Source of the DNA: a virus | IMG/VR virus record: IMGVR_UViG_3300011115_000524 | Location: 1 to 30,749 of that record | Length of the DNA stretch: 30,749 nt | Direction: 5' to 3' (one strand) | In this document: one piece after another, positions 17,413 through 25,238 of the stretch | Numbering within the stretch: position 1 is the stretch's first letter | Layout of the letters: every line of letters begins with the position of its first letter | Position numbers and translations under genes: made by a program | Notes under the pieces: model-generated | Told to the model about the DNA's origin: nothing | Seen by the model: only the letters and a program-made list of their open reading frames with translations | The model's database searches: none

Positions 17413-18615
17413 ATGGCAAATCAAAAAATACACGAATATCCTATTGAACGTTTTGTCTACGGTGACGATGACTATTATGACATCGATTTTTGGGATGGCT
17501 CAATTTACCAAACGGCAAAGATAAAAGGGTCAACAATTAAATCGGCTATTTTATCAGGTATTGCGATAAGTTTAACCGCTCCAAGTGCCTTTATTGTCGG
17601 AGGAAGTCCTGTTGATGGAACAGGAACTTTGACGTTAACGGCTGCTGGACTTGCAAATCAATACATACGAGGTGATGGAACGCTTGCAACATTCCCAACA
17701 AGTGGTGGCGGTGGTAATAACGTAAACTATTACTTAAATGGTGGTACTTCAGCGAGTGTAGCTACTTATTACCAAATGAGTAAAACGGCTGTTATTGGTA
17801 CGGGTGTAGATTTCTCATTAGCTGGAAATGGTTTAATTTCACAATGGCTTACAGATGTTGGCGATCCAAATGTAACGGAAATTCCTGCTGGAAATTGGAA
17901 CTTTGAGATGTATTTTTCGGCTAGTTCAAGCGGTGGAACACCAGCATTTTATATTGAATTGCTGAAATATGACGGGGCAACATTTACAACGATAGCGAAT
18001 AATTCAGCAACTCCTGAGGGAATAACAAGCGGAACAACTATTGATTTATATTTGACAAGCATTCCTGTTCCTTTAACTTCATTAGCAGTTGGTGACAGAT
18101 TGGCTATTCGTGTTTATATTGTAGATAGTGTTTTAGGACGAACAATGACACATCACACGCAAGATTCTCATCTTTGCCAAGTTATAACTACTTTTTCAAG
18201 TGGTTTATCTTCAATCAATGGACTTACAGCACAAACGCAATATTTAGCCGTTGGAACGTCAGGAACTGATTTTGCTATAAGTTCGGTAACAGATACACAT
18301 ACATTCAATTTACCAACGGCAAGTGCAACAAAAAGAGGTGCTTTGAGTAGTGCAAATTGGAGTACTTTTAATGGTAAAATGGACGTACCGACAACGTTTA
18401 GATGGACGTTAGATTTAAAAGCTGTTTTAACGGGTGACATTTACCCAAATCAATCTTGTACAATAGCAAGTGTTACAAATCTAGTAGGTGCGCCAACAAC
18501 AACTATTTTAAAGAATGGCTCAGCTTATACGTTTGGTGGTGCGATTTCAAGTGGTGACAAAATTACGGTTACGGTTTCGATTGCTAGTGTAATTGATTTA
18601 AATTTCACGATATGA
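17413..18615 (+). CDS. Tail fibre protein
   Basis: At 400 residues. The N-terminus (MANQKIHEYPIERFVYGDDDYYDI) should anchor to the baseplate. Residues 76-100 contain QYIRGDGTLATFP followed by a Gly-rich hinge, a phrase common in Bacteroidota phage fibres. Residues about 268-323 contain GLTAQTQYLAVGTSGTDFAI and TASATKRGALSSANWSTFN, the phrases seen in their receptor-binding shafts. The C-terminus is a small beta domain. It overlaps the next gene by four bases, suggesting the two are made together. It probably contacts the host surface. Confidence 0.8.
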   Translation: MANQKIHEYPIERFVYGDDDYYDIDFWDGSIYQTAKIKGSTIKSAILSGIAISLTAPSAFIVGGSPVDGTGTLTLTAAGLANQYIRGDGTLATFPTSGGGGNNVNYYLNGGTSASVATYYQMSKTAVIGTGVDFSLAGNGLISQWLTDVGDPNVTEIPAGNWNFEMYFSASSSGGTPAFYIELLKYDGATFTTIANNSATPEGITSGTTIDLYLTSIPVPLTSLAVGDRLAIRVYIVDSVLGRTMTHHTQDSHLCQVITTFSSGLSSINGLTAQTQYLAVGTSGTDFAISSVTDTHTFNLPTASATKRGALSSANWSTFNGKMDVPTTFRWTLDLKAVLTGDIYPNQSCTIASVTNLVGAPTTTILKNGSAYTFGGAISSGDKITVTVSIASVIDLNFTI

Positions 18616-19211
18616 TAGGAGACAAATATACTAAATTTAGCGCAACGGGTGCGGTTGCTTCCGTAGGTGCTACATTAATGAAAACGGGTCAAACAACATC
18701 TTACAGAACTGGTGACGATGGCGATACTGAAGCGGGGCGCGCAACGTCATTTACGGTACTTGCAAGTAATAATCCATTTGGTAATACAAACAGATTTACA
18801 GATGAGTTAGGTGGTACAACATACACTAAAAATATAGTAATTGATTGGTCTACTTATAACGGCACAAATGTACTTGGATATTATCGAACTATTAGTGTTA
18901 CCAATATCACTTGGAATGCCGCAATAGATGCTGCGCTTGCTTTGTCAATTACAGGATTTACAAGTGGATGGAGATTGCCTAATAAAGGTGAATTTGAAAA
19001 CATCTTTGATTATGAACAAGCGTATGGAATAAGTTATGCGCCATTTTCACTGCCTAATAGTGCTATTTGGACATCAACAACTTATAAAGCAAGTACTACT
19101 TTTGCATATATGCATTCTGGTAGCTGGATAAATCTAGTGGGCAAAAGTGGCGCAGATGGTCGATGGATTGCCTGTAGAACATTCACAGTAACAGGAACAA
19201 CTTTAACTTAA
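18612..19211 (+). CDS. DUF1566 (Lcl C-terminal) tail-tip protein
   Basis: At 199 residues. The phrase MKTGQTTSYRTGDDGDTEAGR and the segment GWRLPNKGEFENI near 119-131 are the marks of the DUF1566 (Lcl C-terminal) domain, which has a C-type-lectin-like fold used for ligand binding. The end (SADGRWIACRTFTVTG, read loosely) is the conserved closing strand. In phages this domain can be the variable target of diversity-generating retroelements, but no reverse transcriptase or template repeat is seen here. Coupled to the fibre gene by an ATGA overlap, it is likely a receptor-binding tip. Confidence 0.82.
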   Translation: MIGDKYTKFSATGAVASVGATLMKTGQTTSYRTGDDGDTEAGRATSFTVLASNNPFGNTNRFTDELGGTTYTKNIVIDWSTYNGTNVLGYYRTISVTNITWNAAIDAALALSITGFTSGWRLPNKGEFENIFDYEQAYGISYAPFSLPNSAIWTSTTYKASTTFAYMHSGSWINLVGKSGADGRWIACRTFTVTGTTLT

Positions 19212-19215
19212 AATT

Positions 19216-19434
19216 ATGACAATAAAACTAGAAAATTTCACAGCAACAATTGACGTTACAAGCGTTGAAATAACAAGCGTAACAGATAATGTTAAATCAA
19301 CTACTGCAAGTGTTAGCGTATTGATTAACGAAAAATACGGAATTAATTTAAGTGGATTTACGTATATAACTTCTTGGGAAGATAATGAGGTTTTAGAATG
19401 GGCAATTAAAGAATTAAATAAATACAAAATATAA
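19216..19434 (+). CDS. Small tail-region protein
   Basis: A 72-residue protein, Thr/Ser/Val-rich in the first half (TATIDVTSVEITSVTDNVKS) and helical at the end (EVLEWAIKELNKYKI). No family recognised. It lies between the DUF1566 gene and the cysteine-rich tail gene with almost no spacing (4 and 0 bases), so it is probably a minor tail or fibre-assembly protein. Confidence 0.65.
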   Translation: MTIKLENFTATIDVTSVEITSVTDNVKSTTASVSVLINEKYGINLSGFTYITSWEDNEVLEWAIKELNKYKI

Positions 19435-20850
19435 ATGTGTGATTGCGTAAAAATAACTTATTCAACGGGTGACGTTGCATTAAACACAATTGAGGTTAAT
19501 ACTTCTGGAATTCACAACGGTGCAAATTACTACACTTGGACGGATGCTTTTAATACTTATTTTCTGTTTTGGACGGGACAATGGGAGTTTTCATACACTT
19601 TAGGAGGTTCAGCATTAGCATTTCTAAAAGATGGCGTTATTGATTGTCCTGACTTTTCGTCTACTTGGACTACCGAGACGTTTTTAACGTTAGTTACAGA
19701 TGCGTGTGACGATTGTAGTTGTGGTGTTACTTTTACGCTTGAAGATACAACACCATTTACATACAATTTACAGCCTACTGGCGAAATAATCAACGGTGAG
19801 AACGTTTACGAGTTTACTGATGACATAGGTTATGGAGTTCAACTTTACGCTATTTATTACAATTCAACAAATTGGGTTTGCGAGGGTAGTTTACAAGGCG
19901 AAATTGCTGAACTTTTAACAACTTTCCCTTGTCCGATTGGAACCTGGTCGATTAGTTTATTCCATTGGACGATGATTAGTACTGGAACCATTTGCCCTGA
20001 CTGTTCAAATGAAGATAGGATTTTTAGAGCTTACAAATCAATAAAATTGCCACAGTCATTTGTTGAACAAGATAGAGGATTAATCGATTGTTGTTGTGTT
20101 GCAATGGTTTTAGGTTCCAGCGCTGAAAGTTGGAAAAATGATGTTACGTCTTTTTGGATGAAATTATCAGATGTTTTGGATTCGGTAAGTTTTGACCTTT
20201 TAGATTGTGAGGGCAATGTTATTCATTCATTTACTTACACAGCTTTTCCAAATGAAACGAATGCTTATTATGCCACTTGCGATTGGGGTTATATTTTAGC
20301 AACATACGGACAAGGCAATTATAGTTTAGGCATGAGTTACAGTATTTCAGGCGTTTCAGGACAACTTTTATGGGGAGATTATAAACTATTGCCTTATAGC
20401 ATACATAACGCTCTTAAAACGGCTAGGGTTCGTGCTATTTTTAATGGTAAACAAACGATTGACGGCATAGATTTCACAAATAGTAACGTAGAAAGTACTC
20501 ACAGATTTTACGGTTACATTGGAAATAGACAGCCGAACATGGAAATAGATAATATCATTTATGATAATAGGGAAATGAAACGAGTAATTAGGGAAAATCT
20601 AAACGATTACGAAATTATAACCGATCCCGAAGATGAATGTATTTTGCGCCCGTTATTGGAGTTGTTTTTAATAAGTGAGAATGAACTATTTATTTCAGAT
20701 TATAACGCTCACAATCATTCATATCGTTATTTAGATTTGCCTGTTATTGTTTCAGAAAGTCCAGCTGTTGAGTACAAAGATTTCAGCAGAAAAGCGGTTT
20801 TGAAATGCAAGGTTGCTGATAAGTTCAAGAATTCAAGGACTTTTTACTAA
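19435..20850 (+). CDS. Cysteine-rich tail protein with two related N-terminal modules
   Basis: At 471 residues. Residues 1-96 and 97-190 look like two diverged copies of one module: each opens with C-x-TF/TY strands, has an INGENVY or HNGANYY turn, aromatic strands, and ends on a close Cys pair (CDDCSC; CPDC). The middle (GLIDCCCVAMV) and later Cys residues suggest disulfides or metal binding after assembly. The C-terminus is a different, Lys/Arg/Glu-rich domain ending KNSRTFY. No family is recognised. Position at the end of the tail block suggests a tail-tip or side-fibre protein. Confidence 0.68.
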   Translation: MCDCVKITYSTGDVALNTIEVNTSGIHNGANYYTWTDAFNTYFLFWTGQWEFSYTLGGSALAFLKDGVIDCPDFSSTWTTETFLTLVTDACDDCSCGVTFTLEDTTPFTYNLQPTGEIINGENVYEFTDDIGYGVQLYAIYYNSTNWVCEGSLQGEIAELLTTFPCPIGTWSISLFHWTMISTGTICPDCSNEDRIFRAYKSIKLPQSFVEQDRGLIDCCCVAMVLGSSAESWKNDVTSFWMKLSDVLDSVSFDLLDCEGNVIHSFTYTAFPNETNAYYATCDWGYILATYGQGNYSLGMSYSISGVSGQLLWGDYKLLPYSIHNALKTARVRAIFNGKQTIDGIDFTNSNVESTHRFYGYIGNRQPNMEIDNIIYDNREMKRVIRENLNDYEIITDPEDECILRPLLELFLISENELFISDYNAHNHSYRYLDLPVIVSESPAVEYKDFSRKAVLKCKVADKFKNSRTFY

Positions 20851-20878
20851 CTTTAACAGCTGAAACCAATCATAAACA

Positions 20879-21112
20879 ATGACAGAATTAGCAGAATTAG
20901 CCAAAAAATACGGAGTAACGGGTGTGTTATGCGCTTGGCTCTCAATTACTACGATGCGAGTAGGCAACCTTGAAACAAAATTAGAAGATTGCTGGAATGA
21001 TCGAATGTTTGAGATAAAAAATACCCCACGAAGTGATGAAAAATACGTACATAAAGACCAAGTTCATGCTATAATTCCTGAAAAAATAACCATAAAAATA
21101 AATAGAGCATGA
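20879..21112 (+). CDS. Small membrane-associated protein in the lysis cassette
   Basis: A 77-residue protein with a hydrophobic stretch near residues 11-27 (YGVTGVLCAWLSITTMR) and a charged C-terminal half with two His. It could be a small holin-like or anti-holin-like protein. The next gene overlaps it by four bases and is also membrane-spanning. The lysis role rests on this context and not on a recognised family. Confidence 0.55.
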   Translation: MTELAELAKKYGVTGVLCAWLSITTMRVGNLETKLEDCWNDRMFEIKNTPRSDEKYVHKDQVHAIIPEKITIKINRA

Positions 21113-21312
21113 AACTAATCGAAAGAATAAAGAAGAGAACACCACGAAAGGACCGAATAAAGGGACAAATCGCAACAACTATTGGCGCAATTTGTGGAGC
21201 AATTTTAGCAACTGGATTGATTATTAACCCTGTTGGAATAGTTTGTTTAACGGTTGGAACGATTGTGTTTGGAGGTAAGGCATTATATCACTCGCAAAAA
21301 GTAGTAAAATGA
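21109..21312 (+). CDS. Holin-like protein with two membrane segments
   Basis: A 67-residue protein with a Lys/Arg-rich N-terminus (LIERIKKRTPRKDRIKG), then hydrophobic stretches at about 21-37 and 39-57 (IATTIGAICGAILATGLI; PVGIVCLTVGTIVFGG) separated by a Pro turn. This hairpin topology and its size are typical of class II holins. Flanked by a small membrane protein and the endolysin gene, it is the best candidate for the pore-forming lysis protein. Confidence 0.6.
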   Translation: MKLIERIKKRTPRKDRIKGQIATTIGAICGAILATGLIINPVGIVCLTVGTIVFGGKALYHSQKVVK

Positions 21313-21401
21313 ACAATGAAACACAGTTAATTGTAGGGACAATTTGCCTAATAATCGCGGTTATTGGTTATTATGTAGGTATAAAATATATCAAATGGTA
21401 A
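21309..21401 (+). CDS. Thirty-residue single-pass membrane peptide
   Basis: A short frame overlapping the previous stop by four bases (ATGA) and the endolysin start by seven. It reads MNNETQLIVGTICLIIAVIG and then a Tyr/Lys tail (YYVGIKYIKW), a clear single membrane helix. Tight overlaps on both sides suggest it is translated. It may be a second small lysis factor or antiholin; that is inferred from place. Confidence 0.6.
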   Translation: MNNETQLIVGTICLIIAVIGYYVGIKYIKW

Positions 21402-21967
21402 GGGCATACACAGACGCACAGTTATTAAACAAGGTTAAATCATTACCGAGTTTCAAAGGTTTTCCGCAAGATTATTGGATTCTTGGAGTTCAATCCGATG
21501 AGGACGCATTTAACGTATTTGATGACAAATTCTACTTATTTTATGGCGAAAAGTTCATTTTAGTAACGTCAGGAACAACCAATGCTGGAAAAAATGGACT
21601 TGAAAAATACGATAGTTACAATAAAGATGGCGTTGCTGTTATAAAGACGAATGAGTTTTATTATAACGTTTGGAAATACGGTCTTCATAAAGGTAAAATG
21701 AGAGCGTTAAAGCAAGTTCGAAATTTCCTTATTTCTAGGGATGGCGACAAGGACCATTCGATTGAAGAGGGTTTATCTATTCCCGTTATTTGTGGTATCA
21801 ACTTTCACGCAAACAATTATAATTTAGACAATAAAGAAATCAAAGAAATAATCGGAGGTTGGAGTTTAGGTTGCCAGGTTATAAATAATACACCAAATTA
21901 CGTCAAAATAATAGATTTTGTTGAGCCACAAAAGGTCGTTTCATACTGTTTATTAAAAGAATTCTAA
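21395..21967 (+). CDS. Putative endolysin, YkuD-like peptidase
   Basis: The ATG at 21395 gives a 190-residue protein and a 7-bp overlap with the upstream mini-gene; an upstream start at 21344 would run through that gene's frame and adds an unlikely leader. Residues 135-161 contain FH (His138) followed by GGWSLGCQV (Cys160), matching the H...S-x-GC pattern of YkuD-like L,D-transpeptidase-type enzymes, which act on peptidoglycan peptides. No signal peptide is seen, as expected for holin-dependent release. It follows the holin-like genes and ends just before the terminator, the standard lysis arrangement. Confidence 0.7.
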   Translation: MVRAYTDAQLLNKVKSLPSFKGFPQDYWILGVQSDEDAFNVFDDKFYLFYGEKFILVTSGTTNAGKNGLEKYDSYNKDGVAVIKTNEFYYNVWKYGLHKGKMRALKQVRNFLISRDGDKDHSIEEGLSIPVICGINFHANNYNLDNKEIKEIIGGWSLGCQVINNTPNYVKIIDFVEPQKVVSYCLLKEF

Positions 21968-21992
21968 AATAAATCAAAATATTTTCAATCTT

Positions 21993-22025
21993 AAAGCCCT
22001 TATAAACTAAGGGTTTTATTTTTTA
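21993..22025 (+). terminator. Rho-independent terminator closing the late operon
   Basis: AAAGCCCTTA (21993-22002) pairs with TAAGGGTTTT (22008-22017) over 10 bp with one G-U around a 5-base loop, followed by a T-rich tract. It ends the block of structural and lysis genes before the early promoter. Confidence 0.85.
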
Positions 22026-22069
22026 TTCACATTTTTTTGTACTTTTTTTGTTAATAATAGTTCTATATC

Positions 22070-22091
22070 AAAATAAAGTTTATATATTTGT
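22070..22091 (+). promoter_or_regulatory. Early promoter with conserved extended element
   Basis: The string AAAATAAAGTTTATAT leads into TATATTTG (TAnnTTTG, 22083-22090). The same extended string occurs at 26289-26308 before the ERF gene. Both precede replication or recombination genes, so they may be the matched early promoters of the phage. Confidence 0.65.
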
Positions 22092-22121
22092 CAAACAGAA
22101 ACGAATTTAAAACTAAAAATT

Positions 22122-22424
22122 ATGTATTTAAAATATGACATTCAAGAATTTAAAGCATTTTGCGTAAATCATAAAGCTGAGTTAAAACAAGTTGACTTTC
22201 TTAGAATCATAACTTATAAGGGTACAACGTTTCATCAAACGTTAAAAAGTTTTGGCGAAAAAATACTTGAGCTTGAAAAAAGAGGATTAAAAAGCGTACA
22301 GATTACTTCAATTTTTGACCATGCAAAAAATTACAACGGGAATGCTTATAAAACAGCTGATGTATTTTTTGATTTATTTATAAACGGAAAGATTGCAACA
22401 ATAGAATTTACAACAGGATTTTAA
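22122..22424 (+). CDS. Hypothetical early protein
   Basis: A 100-residue protein with no recognised family (MYLKYDIQEFKAFCVNHKAE...). It reads as a compact alpha/beta protein ending KIATIEFTTGF. It is the first gene after the early promoter, which in phages is often a host-takeover or regulatory protein. Its leader AAAACTAAAAATTATG is repeated exactly before the next gene at 22430-22445. Confidence 0.65.
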   Translation: MYLKYDIQEFKAFCVNHKAELKQVDFLRIITYKGTTFHQTLKSFGEKILELEKRGLKSVQITSIFDHAKNYNGNAYKTADVFFDLFINGKIATIEFTTGF

Positions 22425-22442
22425 CTTTAAAAACTAAAAATT

Positions 22443-22589
22443 ATGAACGAGCAAATGTTATTAGAATTAGTAAAAATACACAATTTTTACGTTGAAACAA
22501 GAGATTTTCAAAGCGCAAGTCAGGTTACTTTAGCAATGGATGTAATTATTAACTATTATCAAACAGTAAAAGAAGATGAAAACAACTAA
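22443..22589 (+). CDS. Small early hypothetical protein
   Basis: A 48-residue helical protein (MNEQMLLELVKIHNFYVETR then SASQVTLAMDVIINYYQTVKE) with no known family. It uses the same leader string as the upstream gene and overlaps the next frame by 14 bases. Good codon use and these links support it being real. Confidence 0.6.
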   Translation: MNEQMLLELVKIHNFYVETRDFQSASQVTLAMDVIINYYQTVKEDENN

Positions 22590-22737
22590 AAAAAACACAT
22601 TCATTCCAGTAAAATCGGATTTAGCAACAATGATTAGATTTTGGAAAGGGCAAAAGTCAGAAAACGACAAGGGCGGTAGCTTCAATTTAACGCTCTATTT
22701 AGACTATCTTAATGTGATTAATCAACAATGCAAATAA
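22576..22737 (+). CDS. Small early hypothetical protein
   Basis: A 53-residue protein starting MKTTKKNTFIPVKSDL and continuing IRFWKGQKSENDKGGSF. No family is recognised. It begins inside the end of the 22443 gene in a different frame and stops 31 bases before the DnaA-like gene, so it is likely one of a run of tiny early genes. Confidence 0.55.
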   Translation: MKTTKKNTFIPVKSDLATMIRFWKGQKSENDKGGSFNLTLYLDYLNVINQQCK

Positions 22738-22768
22738 ACACGCTTAAATCAATTAAAAACGATAAAAA

Positions 22769-23182
22769 ATGGCACACATTGAAGACGAATTAAAAGCATT
22801 AATGAATTTAACACGAATAAATTATAAAGATGTTATCGATTCAAGCCCGTACACATTTAAAGAATTACAAGAAAAAGGAAGAATTACTGACATAAAAATT
22901 TGGAGACAGTTTTTAGTAAGTTTTGCGAGGTTGCAAGGAATGACTGTCATGAATGCTGGGAGTTTAGTTAATCAAGGACATGTAACTGTTATCCACGCAA
23001 TAAAATGTGTTTATTCTAGGTTAAAATCAAATCAATATCCTGAATATTCAAAAGTACTGGATGCAATAAAATACAATATTGAGGTAAATATTGCCTCAAG
23101 TGAAGACACGAATATTAACGAAATGAATTGTTTAGTTCTAATGGATCACTTAATTTCTAAAAAATATGCAAACATTAATTAA
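22769..23182 (+). CDS. DnaA domain IV-like DNA-binding protein
   Basis: At 137 residues. Residues 62-84 (NAGSLVNQGHVTVIHAIKCV and on) resemble the DnaA signature in which a helix-turn-helix binds DnaA boxes (G-x-x-x-x-x-H-x-T-V-x-H-A). There is no AAA+ domain, so it is a free-standing DNA-binding module. In a phage replication block it could bind the phage origin or act on host DnaA. It overlaps the next gene by 17 bases. Confidence 0.7.
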   Translation: MAHIEDELKALMNLTRINYKDVIDSSPYTFKELQEKGRITDIKIWRQFLVSFARLQGMTVMNAGSLVNQGHVTVIHAIKCVYSRLKSNQYPEYSKVLDAIKYNIEVNIASSEDTNINEMNCLVLMDHLISKKYANIN

Positions 23183-23417
23183 ATCAGTAAATCAATACCG
23201 AGCAATTTCGACAAGGTTTCTAAACTTCGATTGTAACGCTCAGGAGCTTGAATTTGTAGGATACGTCAAAAACGATGGGATCAGCAAAATGAAAGGTATT
23301 ACAGTCTATAATTTTGATACTATTTCTTATTTGTCAACATCTGAGAAAGGATTTTATCATTGTGTTGGGCTTAACGGAAAGATATTAACACAAATTATAT
23401 TAAAAGAAAGCGAGTAA
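23166..23417 (+). CDS. Hypothetical protein in the replication block
   Basis: An 83-residue alpha/beta protein with no recognised family (MQTLIKSVNQYRAISTRFL...). It has a 17-bp overlap with the DnaA-like gene and stops just before a promoter-like box. It may be a small regulator or accessory replication protein. Confidence 0.6.
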   Translation: MQTLIKSVNQYRAISTRFLNFDCNAQELEFVGYVKNDGISKMKGITVYNFDTISYLSTSEKGFYHCVGLNGKILTQIILKESE

Positions 23418-23431
23418 TTAGATATTATTTG

Positions 23432-23439
23432 TATATTTG
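23432..23439 (+). promoter_or_regulatory. Promoter -7 box ahead of the structured leader
   Basis: TATATTTG fits TAnnTTTG. Transcription would begin near 23444-23446, close to the 5' edge of the first hairpin, so the whole 23443-23546 structure would be the leader of the replisome-organiser mRNA. Confidence 0.6.
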
Positions 23440-23442
23440 CAA

Positions 23443-23546
23443 TATAACGGACAGGTTATAGAAAGAACTTATTAAAACCCTTTTGAATCAGTAGGCTGTC
23501 CCCGAAAGTTCAAAGGGGTTTTGTCATTTAATAATGGACAGATTAT
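23443..23546 (+). ncRNA. Structured leader with matching hairpin loops (kissing-loop candidate)
   Basis: Three hairpins are visible. The first is TATAAC/GTTATA (23443-23448, 23455-23460) with loop GGACAG. The second is a 14-bp stem with one G-U (23474-23487 with 23509-23522), whose 21-base loop contains CTGTCC at 23496-23501. The third is ATAAT/ATTAT (23531-23535, 23542-23546) with the same loop GGACAG, and its 3' arm includes the first two bases of the ATG at 23545. CTGTCC is the exact complement of GGACAG, so the second loop can pair with either the first or third. The second hairpin ends in TTTT, so it may also terminate transcription. Confidence 0.6.
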
Positions 23547-24234
23547 GAATAAACCAATTAAAACAGTAAAACCCTTTTTTAAGGTAAATTTTGAAGACTT
23601 GCAATTTGCAAAGGATTTCTTCGAAAATGAAAAGCATTATATCGAATGGCTTTTTTGTATTTCTGAATATTATCAAGGTAATATTTTAATCCCAAAAACT
23701 AAAATTGTTGCAAAGTATTTCAATAATTACAAAAAGACGATGGATTTTATTATTGATTCTAAATTAAAAGGTAAAGAGGGTGCAATTATAAAGGCTGAAA
23801 AACAACAAGTTAACAACGATACCCTTGAAGGGGTGCTTGAAGGGGGCTTTAAGGAATCCTTACAGCTAATAATAAAGAATAAAGAATTAAATATAAAAGA
23901 TGAACAAACTATTTCACCGACTAAAGTCGATGCATTTGAATTAATTGATTTTGAAAAGTTAGTAAGTTTTATAAATTTAACATTTGGCAGGAGCTTTCAA
24001 GTAGTAAACAAAAAAGTTAAAAACAGTTATAATGCACGAATTAAAGAGGGTTATTCAAAGGACCAAATAACAGATGCAATAAACAACTGTAAAACCAACG
24101 ACTACCATAGAGAACAAAATTATCAATATTGTACACCTGAATTTTTCAGTAGAGCTGAAACCTTAGATAAATATTCAAACGTTACAAAACAAGACAAGAT
24201 TGTTTATGCTTTTCATCCAGTAATATTTGATTGA
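23545..24234 (+). CDS. Replisome organiser-like protein (phage C-terminal domain)
   Basis: At 229 residues from the ATG at 23545; a TTG at 23521 would lie within the stem of the leader hairpin and is less likely. The N-terminus is helical and charged. Residues about 146-212 (YNARIKEGYSKDQITDAINN then YCTPEFFSRAETLDKY) match the conserved C-terminal domain of phage replication proteins (Phg_2220_C type), which bind or load the helicase. It runs straight into the helicase gene with one base of overlap, as expected for an initiator and loader pair. Confidence 0.8.
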   Translation: MNKPIKTVKPFFKVNFEDLQFAKDFFENEKHYIEWLFCISEYYQGNILIPKTKIVAKYFNNYKKTMDFIIDSKLKGKEGAIIKAEKQQVNNDTLEGVLEGGFKESLQLIIKNKELNIKDEQTISPTKVDAFELIDFEKLVSFINLTFGRSFQVVNKKVKNSYNARIKEGYSKDQITDAINNCKTNDYHREQNYQYCTPEFFSRAETLDKYSNVTKQDKIVYAFHPVIFD

Positions 24235-25226
24235 TGTATAAAAGACTAGAAAATATTAAGGGAGAATTAGACCATTTTAGGCAACATGGAGTTGAAAGAG
24301 GTAAGGATATAGGCTGGACTTGGGAACAGTTACCTTTGACGATTAAACTCAAATGTACAACTTTTATTGGAGCGGCTCCAGCAAGTGGAAAGACGGAATG
24401 GTGGTTTGAAATATTAATCAATTTAAGTTGTTTGCATGGATGGAATCACGTTGTTTATTCTCCTGAAACGGGAGATTGTAAAGATATTTATTCAGAACTT
24501 TGTCATAAATACATAGGTAAAAAATATGTAAATGGCGAAAATTCAATGACAGAAAGTGAACGCGCGAAAGCTGAATATTTTATAAACGAACATTTTATTG
24601 TAATTGATCCAATAGATGAGGATTTGACTGTAACGAAATTTTATGAAATAGTTGATAACATCGAAAAGGATTTGAATATAACGATTCACACAACAACAAT
24701 TGACCCTTGGAATGAACTTACAGAACAATTTGAGCCGAATGATTTGGGACGTGAGGATAAATATTTGAGTAGAATTTTAGGATATGCGCGAAAAAATGCA
24801 CGAAAAAAGAATAGGCATAATTGCATTATTACACACGTTCGGGACCAACAGCCAATGACAAAAGACGGAATTACATATTATCCAGCACCAAGCGCACGTG
24901 ATTTGGCTGGAGGTCAGGTTTGGTTTAGAAAAGGTTTATTGATGATTACACTTTGGAGACCACCAGCGGGAGTTGCTGAGAATGAAAGCGGATATTATGA
25001 ATCAAATGAACTTCACGTAAGGATAGCCAAATCAAAACCAAAGGGAGTGAGTAAAAACGGAGTTTACAAAATGTTTCTTAACATTGAAAAATATCAATAT
25101 TACGTTAAAGATTATTTAGGTGGCGAAGTTTACGCTAATCGCAAAGACCATAACCAAAAAAAGACGATTGAATTAAAAAGTTTTTCGGAATCATTGAATG
25201 AACACAGAGAGAATTTACCATTTTAA
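24234..25226 (+). CDS. Replicative DNA helicase of the DnaB/RecA type
   Basis: At 330 residues using the ATG at 24234; the TTG at 24231 would add one residue. Walker A is GAAPASGKT (46-54, Lys53), the SPE motif (VYSPETG) holds the likely catalytic Glu78, Walker B is TTTIDP (Asp157), and IITH (201) is the sensor region. This is the RecA-like motor core of DnaB-type helicases without the N-terminal collar, a short phage form. It should unwind DNA at the fork, and follows the loader gene with a one-base overlap. Confidence 0.88.
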   Translation: MYKRLENIKGELDHFRQHGVERGKDIGWTWEQLPLTIKLKCTTFIGAAPASGKTEWWFEILINLSCLHGWNHVVYSPETGDCKDIYSELCHKYIGKKYVNGENSMTESERAKAEYFINEHFIVIDPIDEDLTVTKFYEIVDNIEKDLNITIHTTTIDPWNELTEQFEPNDLGREDKYLSRILGYARKNARKKNRHNCIITHVRDQQPMTKDGITYYPAPSARDLAGGQVWFRKGLLMITLWRPPAGVAENESGYYESNELHVRIAKSKPKGVSKNGVYKMFLNIEKYQYYVKDYLGGEVYANRKDHNQKKTIELKSFSESLNEHRENLPF

Positions 25227-25238
25227 AACTATAAAAAC

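Larger units (their letters stand above)
21968..22121 (+). other. Long AT-rich intergenic region
   Basis: The 154 bases between the endolysin and the first early gene hold the terminator, a T-rich stretch with several homopolymer runs (22014-22050), and the promoter at 22083-22090. The AT-rich stretch next to the replication genes could be an origin, but no iterated repeats were found to support it. Confidence 0.4.

Noticed and set aside
18612-19211. Complete diversity-generating retroelement
   Set aside because: No reverse transcriptase, accessory gene or template repeat was found in the window.
21968-22121. Replication origin
   Set aside because: AT-rich and near replication genes, but no iterons or DnaA-box clusters could be seen.
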